In this document: piece by piece, positions 12,707 to 23,715 of the stretch
How the letters are laid out: every line of letters begins with the position of its first letter
Position numbering within the stretch: the stretch's first letter is position 1
Assembly: GCF_000006565.2 (NCBI RefSeq)
Contig: NC_031476.1
Coordinates: 1,636,458 to 1,700,457 of the forward strand
Direction: 5' to 3'
Origin: Toxoplasma gondii ME49
Lineage: Eukaryota > Apicomplexa > Conoidasida > Eucoccidiorida > Sarcocystidae
Length of the DNA: 64,000 bases
The notes under the pieces: model-generated
The model's database searches: none
What the model was told of the DNA's origin: nothing
What the model saw: only the letters and a program-made list of their open reading frames with translations
Translations under genes and position numbers: made by a program

Positions 12707-15700
12707 TTTCGAAAACCTGAGAAGACAGAGAAAGAACTCCAAAAACCGATGTGGAAGAGCAGCTTAACTGCGCATCCCCTCTTATACCCAAGATATATAT
12801 AAATGCGGAAATATATATATATATATATATATGGAGATTGGTTTGCGCTGGATCTCTGCCATGTCATTTTTTGTCTAGGCACTTAATGCCCGTGTGTCGA
12901 ACCAAGCAGACGGGATCCACGATTCCACGGGAGCTTGTACACTTACGTTTTTGCACAGTACAGGTCCATTTAGGTTTCACGTGACCGGCGATTGGACGTG
13001 GAACGAACAGATGCTCGACAGTCAACCCTCGATTGTTGATATTTCCAAGTTTTTCCTCGCATGTTCTCAAGCTCGAGACGCGCCTTCGTTCCAAAAGGGG
13101 CGTGGCGTGTCTCCTGTCTTTGCGAAAGTCCACCGCATCTATTCCCAGCGAAAGTTCAAAACAGAGCCGTTCGAAGAGCTGGACGAAAGAACAAAGCGGG
13201 GGTTTTCTAAAACTCGTAAAGAGAAAACCTTTTGCGGAAGAGGGAGGAATAGAAGAGAAGAAGTATGTCCGTGTGTGTTTCTCTATTCTACCGACAGTGG
13301 GGCTAGAAACGGTGTGTCAGTGCAGTTTGACGCCTGTGCGCGGCATCAGTGTCGGAGAATGACTTCTTCCTCCGTTTTTTACCGGAGAAAAGGGACTGAG
13401 AAACTCGTGATGGGCCAATGTTTCGTGTACTCAAAATCAAAAAAGAGTTCTCTTTGTCTCATGTGCCTGAAACCGGGTTCCTGCGGCCGGTATTGACATT
13501 GAGTTGGAGACACCGAAGAGGCCTTCCACAAAAAGCACGCATTTCCAAAAATTAGCACTTGATTCCATCGAGCCCTGTCTGTCGAGAGGTTTTCATTCCG
13601 GAAACTTCAGATTTCTGCAATTTTCGCAGGGCTCCATTCGACACAGAAAAGTAGATAGGGAATTTCGTCTCTACCGTGTCGTTAACAGTTGCACGGAACG
13701 TAGCAAACCTCGAACCTTCATTGTCGGTGTTACCGTAGGATTCTTTCATCAGAATCCTCCAGCGTGTAAATGTATTTCAGAATTGTCATTCACGATATAT
13801 ATATGCGTTTTGTTTGCAGTTAAGGAACCAGGAAAGCAGCTTACACGTTCCATGAGGTCATGACAGGCCATTCACGGTCGGGTGCGCTTTCTCGTCAGAG
13901 TTCTTTTATCCTTTAAGAATCGATCCTCTGTGTCTCTGTCTACAAACATGTGCCAGCGGTGTTTGTCTTAATGCCAAGAGTAAGGCTTCTTTCCTGAGTA
14001 GCTGGACTCGTTTGGAGAGGCTTTTGGCAGTGTTAGTAATCGGCTAGACAGACATGCGCGTATGCCGCAGATGCTACACAGGGCCTCAGATAAGAATTCG
14101 ATTTGTTGACAGCAGGCCACTTAAACAGTGAACAGAAAGAAAGGAGTACAATATATATATATATATATATATATATGGGTATACGTGTGCATGTCGAAGC
14201 AGGGTTGCTTATCCGAGTTTGAATGCATGCGTTTTTCTGGGTACATTGTTAGATATTCTATCCGGATTTCCGTGGCGAACTGCCTTCTGAGTAGAATCGG
14301 CGATAGTGCTGGAACAATGCCAAAGGAAACGAGAAGCCGGAAGACTGGCAACGAACCCCTCGAGACGCAGGAGGCGGAATGCTTAACAAAGGGGATTGAA
14401 GTTACGAAAAAAAAGGAGGACAGCACGAACAAACTGATGCCGCGCCCCCGGAGTTCACCTCTCAGTTGCAGCTATACATCAGATATGCGCCTAACAAAAC
14501 TACAAAGCTCGATAGGCAAAAGAAGATACCTCCACTCATAGTTGCAAACGTCACCGTGTAACGACAGGTAAATGTGCATCAAAATCTGCGCCGACGGCTT
14601 TAACCACACAGCTGGCATTTGAATCTCTCTGCATTCCTGTGCCCCGATAAATCCCCAAAGCTGGATCTCTGCAACCACAGATACCCCATGGCGACACATA
14701 AATCTGTGAAGGGAAAGTGCTTAAACACAGAATCCGAAAGTAGCACCGAAACGCCGACAATAACGCTTCGAGGTTTGTTATGTCGCTTGCCAAAGATGCG
14801 CCGACAATAACGAAATCAGAAACCTCCCATCTCCGATGTTTCAGCCTCTCCATGCTATTTTCTAGCCGTGTGCGCAAGAACCAAAAACAAAAGAAGTCCC
14901 ACCCGTAGGACATACTCTTCAAAAAAAGCTTGAAAATAATTGTCTCGGATAATGCATAATTCTTAGAGATAGTTCCTCAAACCCTCGACTTTTAGAAAAA
15001 CAACCGCCCTCGTCTACCAGAGAACCGCGCGTTGCCTTTTCTGTCAGAATCGCAGCCTCTCAGAACACAACAGAAGGCAACTCCCCGTCGCCCTATATTC
15101 CGTATCCCACAGCGAAACTTGGGTAGTGCGGCCTGAGCGTCTGGAAGGCGTGTAGGTTGTGCAGAGGGCCCCAGAAGAAAAGGAAAGAAGAGGACCTCTA
15201 CGAAAGGCCACGAAAAAAAGGAATCTTCGAGAATCTCTATTCTCTTTGTGCTCCCTGCTGTTTCATTTTTCCTGCTTCCCACCTGCGCCCAAACGCCCAG
15301 TTCAATCGAATGTCATGCCTCCGCGCTACGATCTCCGACTCAAAAAAAACCTACCAGTCTCTCTTGATCTCTGCTAGGTGCATATATATATATATATATA
15401 TACACGTATATTTAACTATATATATATACATATGCGGATATGTGTATGGTTCAGGACGCACATAAAGCGTCTCTCTTGCGTTTCGCTACCGAGCAACTTC
15501 CGCCTAGAGCGGCACACTCATCATTTAATTAGCTCTCTCCTCTCCCCCTGGAGAACTGATTTCTGAAGCGACAGCAGCAGACGAACATCGTGTGTGGCTG
15601 CCTCCCGCTCTGTACTCTCACTCGGCCAAACCCCACATTCCTACTCTCACTCCTCGGAGAAGGAAAGACATGCAAGGAGGCATCGAAGAAAGAGGCATGG

Positions 15701-15875
15701 AGGCGACACGGAAGGAGACAAGGAGCCCTTGGTACTTTAGTGCCACGCACGCTCACCCAATTCGTCTCAGGTGGAGTCGTCTCTCTAAAGAAAGCAGAGG
15801 AAGCGAAAGAGAACATCGAGACTCTTTTCTCTCCTTGTTTTCTTCGGGGCTTTCAGACGTCAACTCTCCCCGCCA
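12707..15875. other. Intergenic region with possible orphan coding segments
   Basis: About 3.2 kb lies between the reductase start and the 3' end of the RING/TRAF gene, both on minus. It holds (TA)n tracts near 12813-12832, 14151-14176 and 15382-15402. A minus-strand stretch at about 14695-14505 is open and protein-like (it contains SVVAEIQLWGFIGAQE) after a pyrimidine-rich acceptor (ccttcacag) and before a GTATCT donor, so a small gene may be hidden here, but I could not connect it to other exons. The plus-strand frame 12894-13496 begins at GTG and has no support. Confidence 0.3.
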
Positions 15876-18800
15876 CTACTCGTTCTGCAGAGAGAATCCT
15901 GCTGCAGGCCGCTGTCGGAGGAAACCTGTCAACCAGCCTGAAAGCAAATGAACCAGTACGCTAAAAAACACCCACATTCTCGTCGGTAATAAGTGTACCA
16001 GGAAAGATATGGTGGCAACGTGAAGCACCCTGACAAAAACAAATTTGACATAGATGTAGATACATAGACAGATAGAAAAAAATTGATATAGATAAATAGA
16101 CAGAAATCAATCATATACAGATAGGTATGAAGATATCTGAAAACATACCCAGAGGTAGAGGTAGGTAGATAGACGAATAGACATACACAGGGAAACAAAC
16201 AGAAATAGATAACTCTCGACAGATAGAGATGGATGGAGCTAAGTGGAAAGAGACAGACGCACGAATTAATATAGAGAGGCACAGACAGGTAAGTAGACAG
16301 ATACATGTTTCGAGACACACATAGACTCGACAGACGGATGTAGTTAGTTAGATCGATCAACAGATGGAGAGAAGAGTCGCCATGGACACATTTACCCCCA
16401 GTGGATTGAAACAGGTGCATTGACTTTCGTCTCGCGAATTCTCCAGACGCACCAGAGACGATGGAGAAGAAGTAGGGAACTGCAATGTCCAAGAAAGCCG
16501 CAGTCTTCTGACCCCAAAATGACGAAGCTGCGCCGAGAAGAAACGCTAGAGGAAAGCCCACAGCCCAGGTGACGCCTGCAAACCGCGAGCCGCAAAAGAA
16601 ACAAAGGGTGTCAAAAGCGAGTTGGAGTGTTTCTACTTTAGTTTCCGGATATACTAGTGTTTGCTTATCGAGAAAATGAAAGGGTAACTCCCAGAAGAGA
16701 GCCGGAGTCCCTCGACTCAGAGCGGGATCGTGGAACCTCTTTCCTCTCGACCGCTGAGAGAGCAACTTTTGCAAAAACAACGAAGAGTAAAAAGGATTCG
16801 AGAATTTTCCAGGGAAACGTTTGTTCATCTCTCTTACTCTTAAACAAATACACTTGCAAAAAGACTCTAGAATTTATGAAAGAGGTACTTCCTCGGAAGA
16901 ACTGAGTGTGTGTGGTGTGTATGTGCGACAGAAGAAGAAGCCACTGCTATTTAAACGCGGCACTTGCGACCGAGTTCTCTCTTCTCGTCACCGCAGCTTG
17001 ACTGCGCAGGAGTCCGAGGCGAGGAAAGACAGGGTCTACAAGATACGTGCTACATCTTCAGGTAGGCAGAGTCAACGAGGCTCACCTAAAAGAGCAAGAG
17101 CTTCATGCAGCTCAACGCGCAGCCTCTGAGGCTCCTTCACAATGCAGTCCGGAGAGCAAACGAGGAGGCGATCTTCTGAAGAGAGACCCGAAAATCAGAC
17201 AACAGATCACAAGTCGCATCCATGTTCTCTTCACTTCATTTTGCCTTTTCACCTGTCAACCTTCCTGACACTCCTTACAGCACCTGCCAACCTCTCTCCT
17301 TGTCCAGCCATACCTGTCTGTTTGTGTCTACCTCTCTGTTGTTTCTCTCTGTCTCTCTGTTTTTTCTTTCTTGCCTTGTCGTCTATCTGTCGATCTCTTC
17401 GTCTATCTCTGCTTTGTACCAATCTATATTGGTGGTTCGGAAGTCGTGTGTCCCTGTCTCTCTCTCTCTCTTCGTCCGTGTCGATCTCCCTTCGTCTTGG
17501 TCAAATTGTCTCTGTTTTGATCTCTGTGTCTGCCTCTGTCTATATCGTTGTCGTGCTGTCTCTGTCCCCCCTTGTCGCGCTGTCTCTGTCCATCTTGTGT
17601 TTCCGGGGCTTCACTGCGTTCTTACGCTCGCTCATGAAGGCTTTCGGCTCCATCCCGTAGCGTTCGATGCGGTTCTCGATGTCTTCTTCTGTGTCCACTG
17701 AGAACAAGAAAATTCACCGGAACGCTCTGGTTGCCGAAGCACCTTCTGCACACTGGGGGCAGAGACTCGCCACCAGACCCATCCCGTCGTGCTCACGCAC
17801 CGACTATTATTGTCTTCTTTCGCTCTTTTCGTAGGACAAAAGCCGTGCAGCGTTCCGTGTGTTTTCTGTTCCCAGATTCCAAATGAAAATATCATTTTTG
17901 CACGTTTTTTCCTCAAGAAGAAGAGCCACTTAAAGTACCACTTACAGAGGTAATCCATGGCGCCTTGTAGGTCCTCAAAGACAACGCGTCCGACAGGTTC
18001 GGTGAGGTCGACGTCCTCTACTTCTGCAGAGGAGAAGAGCGACGACGGGTCCCGCTGGACAGAAAACCAGCGTCTGTCCGCGTCGTCGTCTCGCGGGAGA
18101 TCTTGTTGCTGCAGAATGAGGAGATGCACAAGTTCTTCCTGGGAAGGCGTCTCTCGGCCTTCTCGCGTCGCGTGGCTGCTGGGTAAAACGCCTCCAAACT
18201 CGCGGCCGTCGCCCTCCCGACTCTCGGCATGCACATCTGGCAAGTTACCGCTGACTTCCCGTGCTTCTTCTTCTCTCGCGCCTTCTTCCCTTGTTTCCTC
18301 TTCTTTCTTTTGACTTCCCTGACTCGCCAGACGAGGCTCCTCCGAGTCGCCTCGTTCGTGGCTGTCGAATGGCGACGAAGGCCCGCTCGGCTGCCGCGGC
18401 GGCACCGGGGCGCGCGAGGCCTGCAACTTGGCCAGTTGGGTGAGAGGCACGAGGACCGAGCTGCTGCGCTCCGTGCTGTACTTCCAGCAGCAGGGGCATT
18501 TCACTAAACGATACGGACACCGGTGCTCATGGACTCGCAGCTGGAGAGCGTTTCGCGACGGAGGCTCAGAAGAGGCAGTTGAGGCGGGGGCGACCGCGGA
18601 GGCAAACAGAGAAGAGGGCGCGGCAATAGCCGAAACGGGGAGAGAAGAGGTGGCGACCAAGGGAGCGACGGAGCCCTCGACTTTGGCGACGAATTCGCAT
18701 CCGAATGGAAAGAATCGACAGCGGCGATATGCACACGAAGAGCGGCGGTGCGCGTCGTATCTGAGGCAAACCATGCAGACCAGAGGCCGGAAAAACACTG

Positions 18801-21737
18801 CAGCAGACGACGAAGACAGAAAGCGCAGAAACAAAGGAGCGACGGGAAGAAGAGGGTAAAGAGGAACACGGAGACGCCGCGTCAAACGAAACAGAACAGG
18901 CAAAAGACGAACGAGAGGAAAACGAAAACGGAGAAGACGAGTGAGAGGAAACTGACAGAAAGATGACGAACGGGAGGAAGAACATGGAGAGGGAAAACGG
19001 ATACGAGGCAAGTTCGCGTTGTGACTAGGAACGTGCATTTGTTTGAGTGCATGGGAAGCAACAGGCCTTCGCAGAAGGCTAAATCGAGAGAGGCCGAAAA
19101 GGTTTAAGATCCACCTGCGAAGCGAACCACGGCTAGTCGAACCGGAGCGACAAACGCCTCCAAGGGGGCGGCTACAGCCGAGACCAGATGCCGTGTAAAG
19201 ACACGCTTCAGACCGCAGTCGATCAACAGCAAAACGCTCTCCAGAGAGCAAGAACTCCAAGACGGAAACACAGAGGCGGACCGACCCCCTGGCGACGCGT
19301 CCGAATCACAGGAAGTGGAGCGTTTCTCTGACACGAATAGAAATCGAGTGGCCTTTCAAAGATGCAAGGCATGTAACTTGCAAGAAGTTGCTGAAACCTT
19401 CACAACGCACGTTGAAGCAGGTCACCCTGACCCGAAATGTGATAGAAGAGGACCAGAGTAACCTCGAAATAAAACAGACCACTCAGAAAGGAGAAGAGAC
19501 TCGGCGGAGAAGACAGACGGCGAGAAGAAGACAGCATGGAAGCAGCAACAGTCGAAGGAAATAGAGCGGCTAAGAAGTAGAGAGATTCCATACAAAAAAA
19601 CGCCAGCACAAAGAACGCACAGGTCCCCCCATGCAGGGTGAGGGCCGCAGTGTCCGTAGATGTGAGATGTTCTGGAAAGCGTAAACATATTGCTTTTCCT
19701 GCAATCTCTTCTGTATGTTCTTGTGAACCAGCTAAAAGCAATACAAAAATTGGCAACAGAAAGACTGACCTGTGCATCGCCACAACTTCTCCACATAGGT
19801 CGCAGCGCAGAAGCAGTCGCCAGTACAGGGTCGACGTGACACTGACAGCAGAGGCGAAAGACGACCCAAGAGCAGAAGAAGAAAATGAAGAAGAAACTTC
19901 ACTTTTGCGTCCGTCTCGTGCAGCGAGGACGCGTTCGTAATAGGAATCACACATTCGTATGATTTGCTCTTCGCGGCTTTCTAAACCCGGTGGTTCTGTC
20001 TCTGAGGCCCTGTCTCCATTGCCCTGTCCCCGTGTCTCCTCTGTCTTCTTCGCCAGCTCCCGGCGCCTCTCTTCCTCCAAAAGCTTCTGAACTCGAGCAA
20101 TCATCGCGTTTTCATCTGTTCCGTCGCCTCCGAACGCCGCACTCTGTGGATCCTCTCTCTCTCCTCCTTCGCCTTGCGTGCCAGCCAACCTCGCTGTCGC
20201 TGCTCTCGCTGCTCTCGCTTCTCGGGGGACTTCCTCTTCTCCGGCTTCGAGTTCGTCAGATGACAGAACTGCGCTAATGACTGCGGCTGCAGCGGACACC
20301 CCGTCCTTCACATCTCCTGCTGCATTGACAGCCGCGTCTGTCCCTCCAGCGAGAGTCGCCGTGACCGTCGCAGCGGCCGCAGCCGACACAGCCGCCGCAG
20401 CTGCAGCCGCAGTCGTCGCGGCCGCGGGGTTCGTCCCCAGACTTCCCTGCCGAGGCGGTTGAGCACAAACAGCAGCCGTGGCGGTCGGAGGCGGTCCGAC
20501 ATCCGCGGCACCGGCTAACGGCGGAGCCGAGCGATCGGAAGGCCGGCGAGAGGGAGAGGCGAGAGAAGAAGAGGGATCAGGAGCAGACAAAGAAGAGGGG
20601 GGCTGAGAAGATGAAGAAGACTGCTCCTCGCGAGAGGTTGCCTCAGAGCGACCGTTCGAAGCGTCAGGAGACCGCATGCATTCCAGGTCGCTGGCTTTCA
20701 TCGCTCTGTTGCAAACGGGACATTTCTGTCGCCACTGGAGAGATCCGACGAAGCAGCCGCCGCATGCGACGTGCTGGCACGGACCGCAGACTGGGCGGCA
20801 GAGAACCTGACAAAAGAGAAACGCGAGAAGACCTCACACATCCTACAGCAAGTCAGGTGAAGGCGAGGGGAAAACGGAGCGAACAAGGGAACGAAAGAGT
20901 GGGGGAGTACGGAAAAGAGAGAAACAGCTACGATGCGAAGCGAGGTCGCGAAGATCCAGCCCTCGAAGGAAGGCGAAAGAACAGCGAGGACAACGGCGAA
21001 GATCGCGTGTGCAGACAGGATAGAGATGAGCAGCTTGTCAGAAACACGAAGCGTATATATCCGTTGACCAGCAAAGGTGAGCGAGAAAATTCAGGACGGA
21101 AAAGCAGGTAAAACCTGACTCACATTTAAACGCGCTGAAAAACCTGTTCAGCGAGACAGCTAATGCAGGCTGACACGCTTCCCACCGCAAGCTTACAGAA
21201 ATACATACAGCATATACGAAAGTACGCATCCACATCCATTTCGAGGCAAAACTGTGTACCTCTATAAAAACGGGTCTAGGCATGAAGCTCTATGCAGATT
21301 TAGACGTGTCTGCACGGGTGTTAATTCCTACAACGACACAAGTGTGACAGAGGGAGGATACGGAAGACAGACTACGTTTCTTCGGACCTGAGGAGAGGGA
21401 AACATCTAAATAGGCCTCTTGCATGTGTAGGAATAGAATCAGACAACCACGTGTATCGATCATAAAGAGAAGATCTCTAGTTTATGGACTCTATTACGAA
21501 TTCTTTACAGGCAGCGCGCACCTGCAGGCAAATGGGGCAAGTGCTCCAGTCGACGACTTCCTTTCCAGCGAGAACTGCGCTGGCGCCGAGAGGTGATGTG
21601 AGAGAAGGCAGAGAGGCAGAAGCAGCGAAGGGGGAGAGGAAAGAAAAGATGTAGAAAGGCGGCAGAGACAGTCGCTCGGGAGAAGCGTCCGTCGAAGAAG
21701 AGAAAGTGGAACGCGGCGAAGAAGCGCCGAAATCCAT
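15876..21737 (-). CDS. RING (C3HC4) and TRAF-type zinc-finger protein with hydrophobic C-terminus; putative membrane E3 ligase
   Basis: Seven phase-consistent exons: 21737-21522, 20806-19770, 18760-17946, 17697-17626, 17175-17086, 16575-16453 and 15937-15876, giving about 804 residues. The RING is split by intron 1: C67-P-I-C70 in exon 1, then C82-Q-H84, C87, C90 and C101-P-V-C104 in exon 2. Residues 105-400 are Ser/Ala/Pro-rich with a poly-Ala tract and a short charged helix. A TRAF-type finger follows: C407-x2-C410, x11, H, x4, C, then FPFGCEF and HEHRCPYRLVKCP, interrupted by a low-complexity insert. The small exons encode DTEEDIENRIERYGMEPKAF and two hydrophobic stretches (about 744-784). 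RING proteins of this plan are ubiquitin ligases; membrane anchoring is inferred. The last exon is uncertain: 16029-15929 is an equally phased alternative. The start at 21737 is the first ATG in frame; an upstream exon cannot be excluded. Confidence 0.72.
16040..16340. repeat. Degenerate (GATA)n array in the last intron of the RING/TRAF gene
   Basis: About 300 bp of gata/taga/caga units. On minus this keeps a misleading frame open with many Tyr, Leu and Ser codons, creating an artefactual 299-codon ORF (16828-15929) in which only 16575-16453, and possibly 16029-15929, is likely coding. Confidence 0.75.
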
Positions 21738-23715
21738 GTTGGTTGAGAAGAAATCCACGTGGGCAGAGAACTCCCTTGCAGCGGAGAAAAGGAGAGAAGC
21801 CTCGACGGCGAGAGACAGAGCGACACTCCCACGGCGACGGCACTCTTCACTCTAGGCCCTGTACTACTGTACTGATCACTTTAAAAGCCGAAATATTCTC
21901 TTCGTACAAGTGATCGGCGATCCAGAACTGCCGTAGAAAAACGAGCACATGCACCAAGAGAGAGCCTCTTCCGCGATATACAGATATGCACACATATGCA
22001 GTGGACATGCGAACGCAGACGTGCGAAGATACAGATAAATGCAGATATAAATGCGATATAAATACAACATATATAGAGAAAGATGTATATGCAAAGAGAG
22101 ATACAGATGTGCCTTCGGTTCGACGGTTGGGCGTAGTCAAGGAGCTCAGATCAGGAAAGACTTCTTGGACTTGCTCTGAATTGTAAACAACAAAAAAGAA
22201 TTTTCGTGAACGCAGTTCCACGCTTGCGAGTTCCTGATATGTGAGTCAAGAAGAAATCAGGCGCACCGACTGATAAACAGAAGGAACGACCTGGAGGGGT
22301 GCTGGCGGTTTGGAAAAAACGGATTTTCTGTGAGAGAGAATCGTCGGAAAGACGAAAGGAGAGGCCGGGAGCAAAAGGAGGCTCTGTGGTCACTTTGGAA
22401 CGGCGAAGAAACATACCGGGAAGGGCTGGCCTCAGTCCGACAAGTACGTTTCCTAAAGGACGCAGAAACAGAAGCAGACTCTCCGAGTCAGGCCGGAGAG
22501 GAAGTGTTTACGGGAGAAAAATGTGGACTTGTTCGGTCAAAAACGGAAGGAAACGCGTGGCAGATGCTGCTTTTTTCGGTGGCTGCTGTCCAGCTATTTT
22601 TCCAGAGGCGATGGGCCGCGAAATTCCAAGATTCATCTGGTCACACTGCGCGTTGGCAAAAGTCCATTCCGGTCACATCCGCGAAGAATTTCGGGTGTAT
22701 GTACAAAGGAGTTCTCGGACTTTGGCGGGCGTCTTCTCGGTGGAAAACCGGCATGGCAGCCGTCGGAACGGTCACAAAAAGGTCGCCGGCGGTTTTTTTT
22801 GAGCAAGAAGAGACACCCAGTGTCGTTTCAGTCGGTCGGCATCTTCGGCAAAAAAAGAAAAGTCAAGATGAAAAAGCGTTTTTACGAAAAGGAGGGTCCG
22901 CGAGACTGGGCTTGGCAAAAAGCGCGATTTTCGCCGCCATGCATGTGTGTGTGTCGAACTCTGACCGGGACACGGGGAAGAACGCCGACGTGTTCGCTTT
23001 TGCGAATGCACGTCCTTTCCCTCTTGGTTTGCCTTTCCCTCTGAATCTTTCAGGAGTTTTTCCCAGAAAAGTCAGTCTTTCCCTGTCGCTCGCCGCGGGC
23101 CGAGCAGCAGGCTTCTCAGCGACCGCAAGTCTTCCTCGCTGCACCGATGCTTCTGTTGATTTGCATGTGTCTCGGATCATCTCTCTTCGTCGTCATAGCT
23201 GTCGGTCATTCATAAAATAGGCATGCGTCGCTTTTTTGCAACTGCATGCGTCAACAGGTGTATAGGTGTAGGCGGGATGAAGCACGCAAGACAACTTCAC
23301 AGATATCTAGGAAGAGTGTGTAAATTTATCTACGACAGGTAGAGGTGTACGTAAATAGAGAGGCAGAAAGTGTGTAGACGCAGATTTGTTGATGTGACTC
23401 TCTTGTTTTTCCAAGCTGGCTAGACACCTTCTCCGTCTCCCAGTGGCCTGTGTAGAGATTTTCCGGTCTAGTCTCCAAGCTGCTGTCTGGCAGGTGCCGA
23501 AGAAGCTGGTCTTCTCTGCATGTCTTCGTTTTCTTACACGCGAACTTCTCTCGCGCCTCGACGTTCCTGCTGGGTGTTCGTGCTCCTCTCTCCTCTGTCT
23601 CCTGGCCCTTCCTCTCGGTCTTTTACTCCTATCTCTTTCTGCTCGCCTTCTTTTCTGTTTTCTCTTATTTTCCTTTCGTCTGTTGTTCCCTTTCTTTCCT
23701 CTCGCTTCCTCGAAA
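21738..23715. promoter_or_regulatory. Divergent intergenic region between RING/TRAF gene and UBA5
   Basis: Two kilobases lie between two outward-facing genes and should contain both promoters. Several frames are open on plus (22330-23220 starts at GTG, 22523-23044 overlaps it in another frame), but they are mutually exclusive, low in complexity and lack recognisable domains. The stretch 23520-23715 just upstream of the UBA5 ATG is strongly pyrimidine-rich, as expected of a 5' UTR. Confidence 0.4.

Noticed and set aside
15929..16828. 299-codon minus ORF with many Leu/Tyr/Cys codons
   Set aside because: Mostly intron and GATA microsatellite. Only the segment 16575-16453 has proper splice borders, and it was assigned to the RING/TRAF gene.
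17540..17697. Ending the RING/TRAF gene at the TAG at 17540
   Set aside because: The tail would be read from CT-rich simple sequence. A GTAAGA donor at 17625 joins in phase to an excellent acceptor and conserved-looking exons at 17175-17086 and 16575-16453.
22330..23220. 296-codon plus ORF upstream of UBA5
   Set aside because: Starts at GTG, overlaps another long frame, has no domain and lies in a divergent promoter region.
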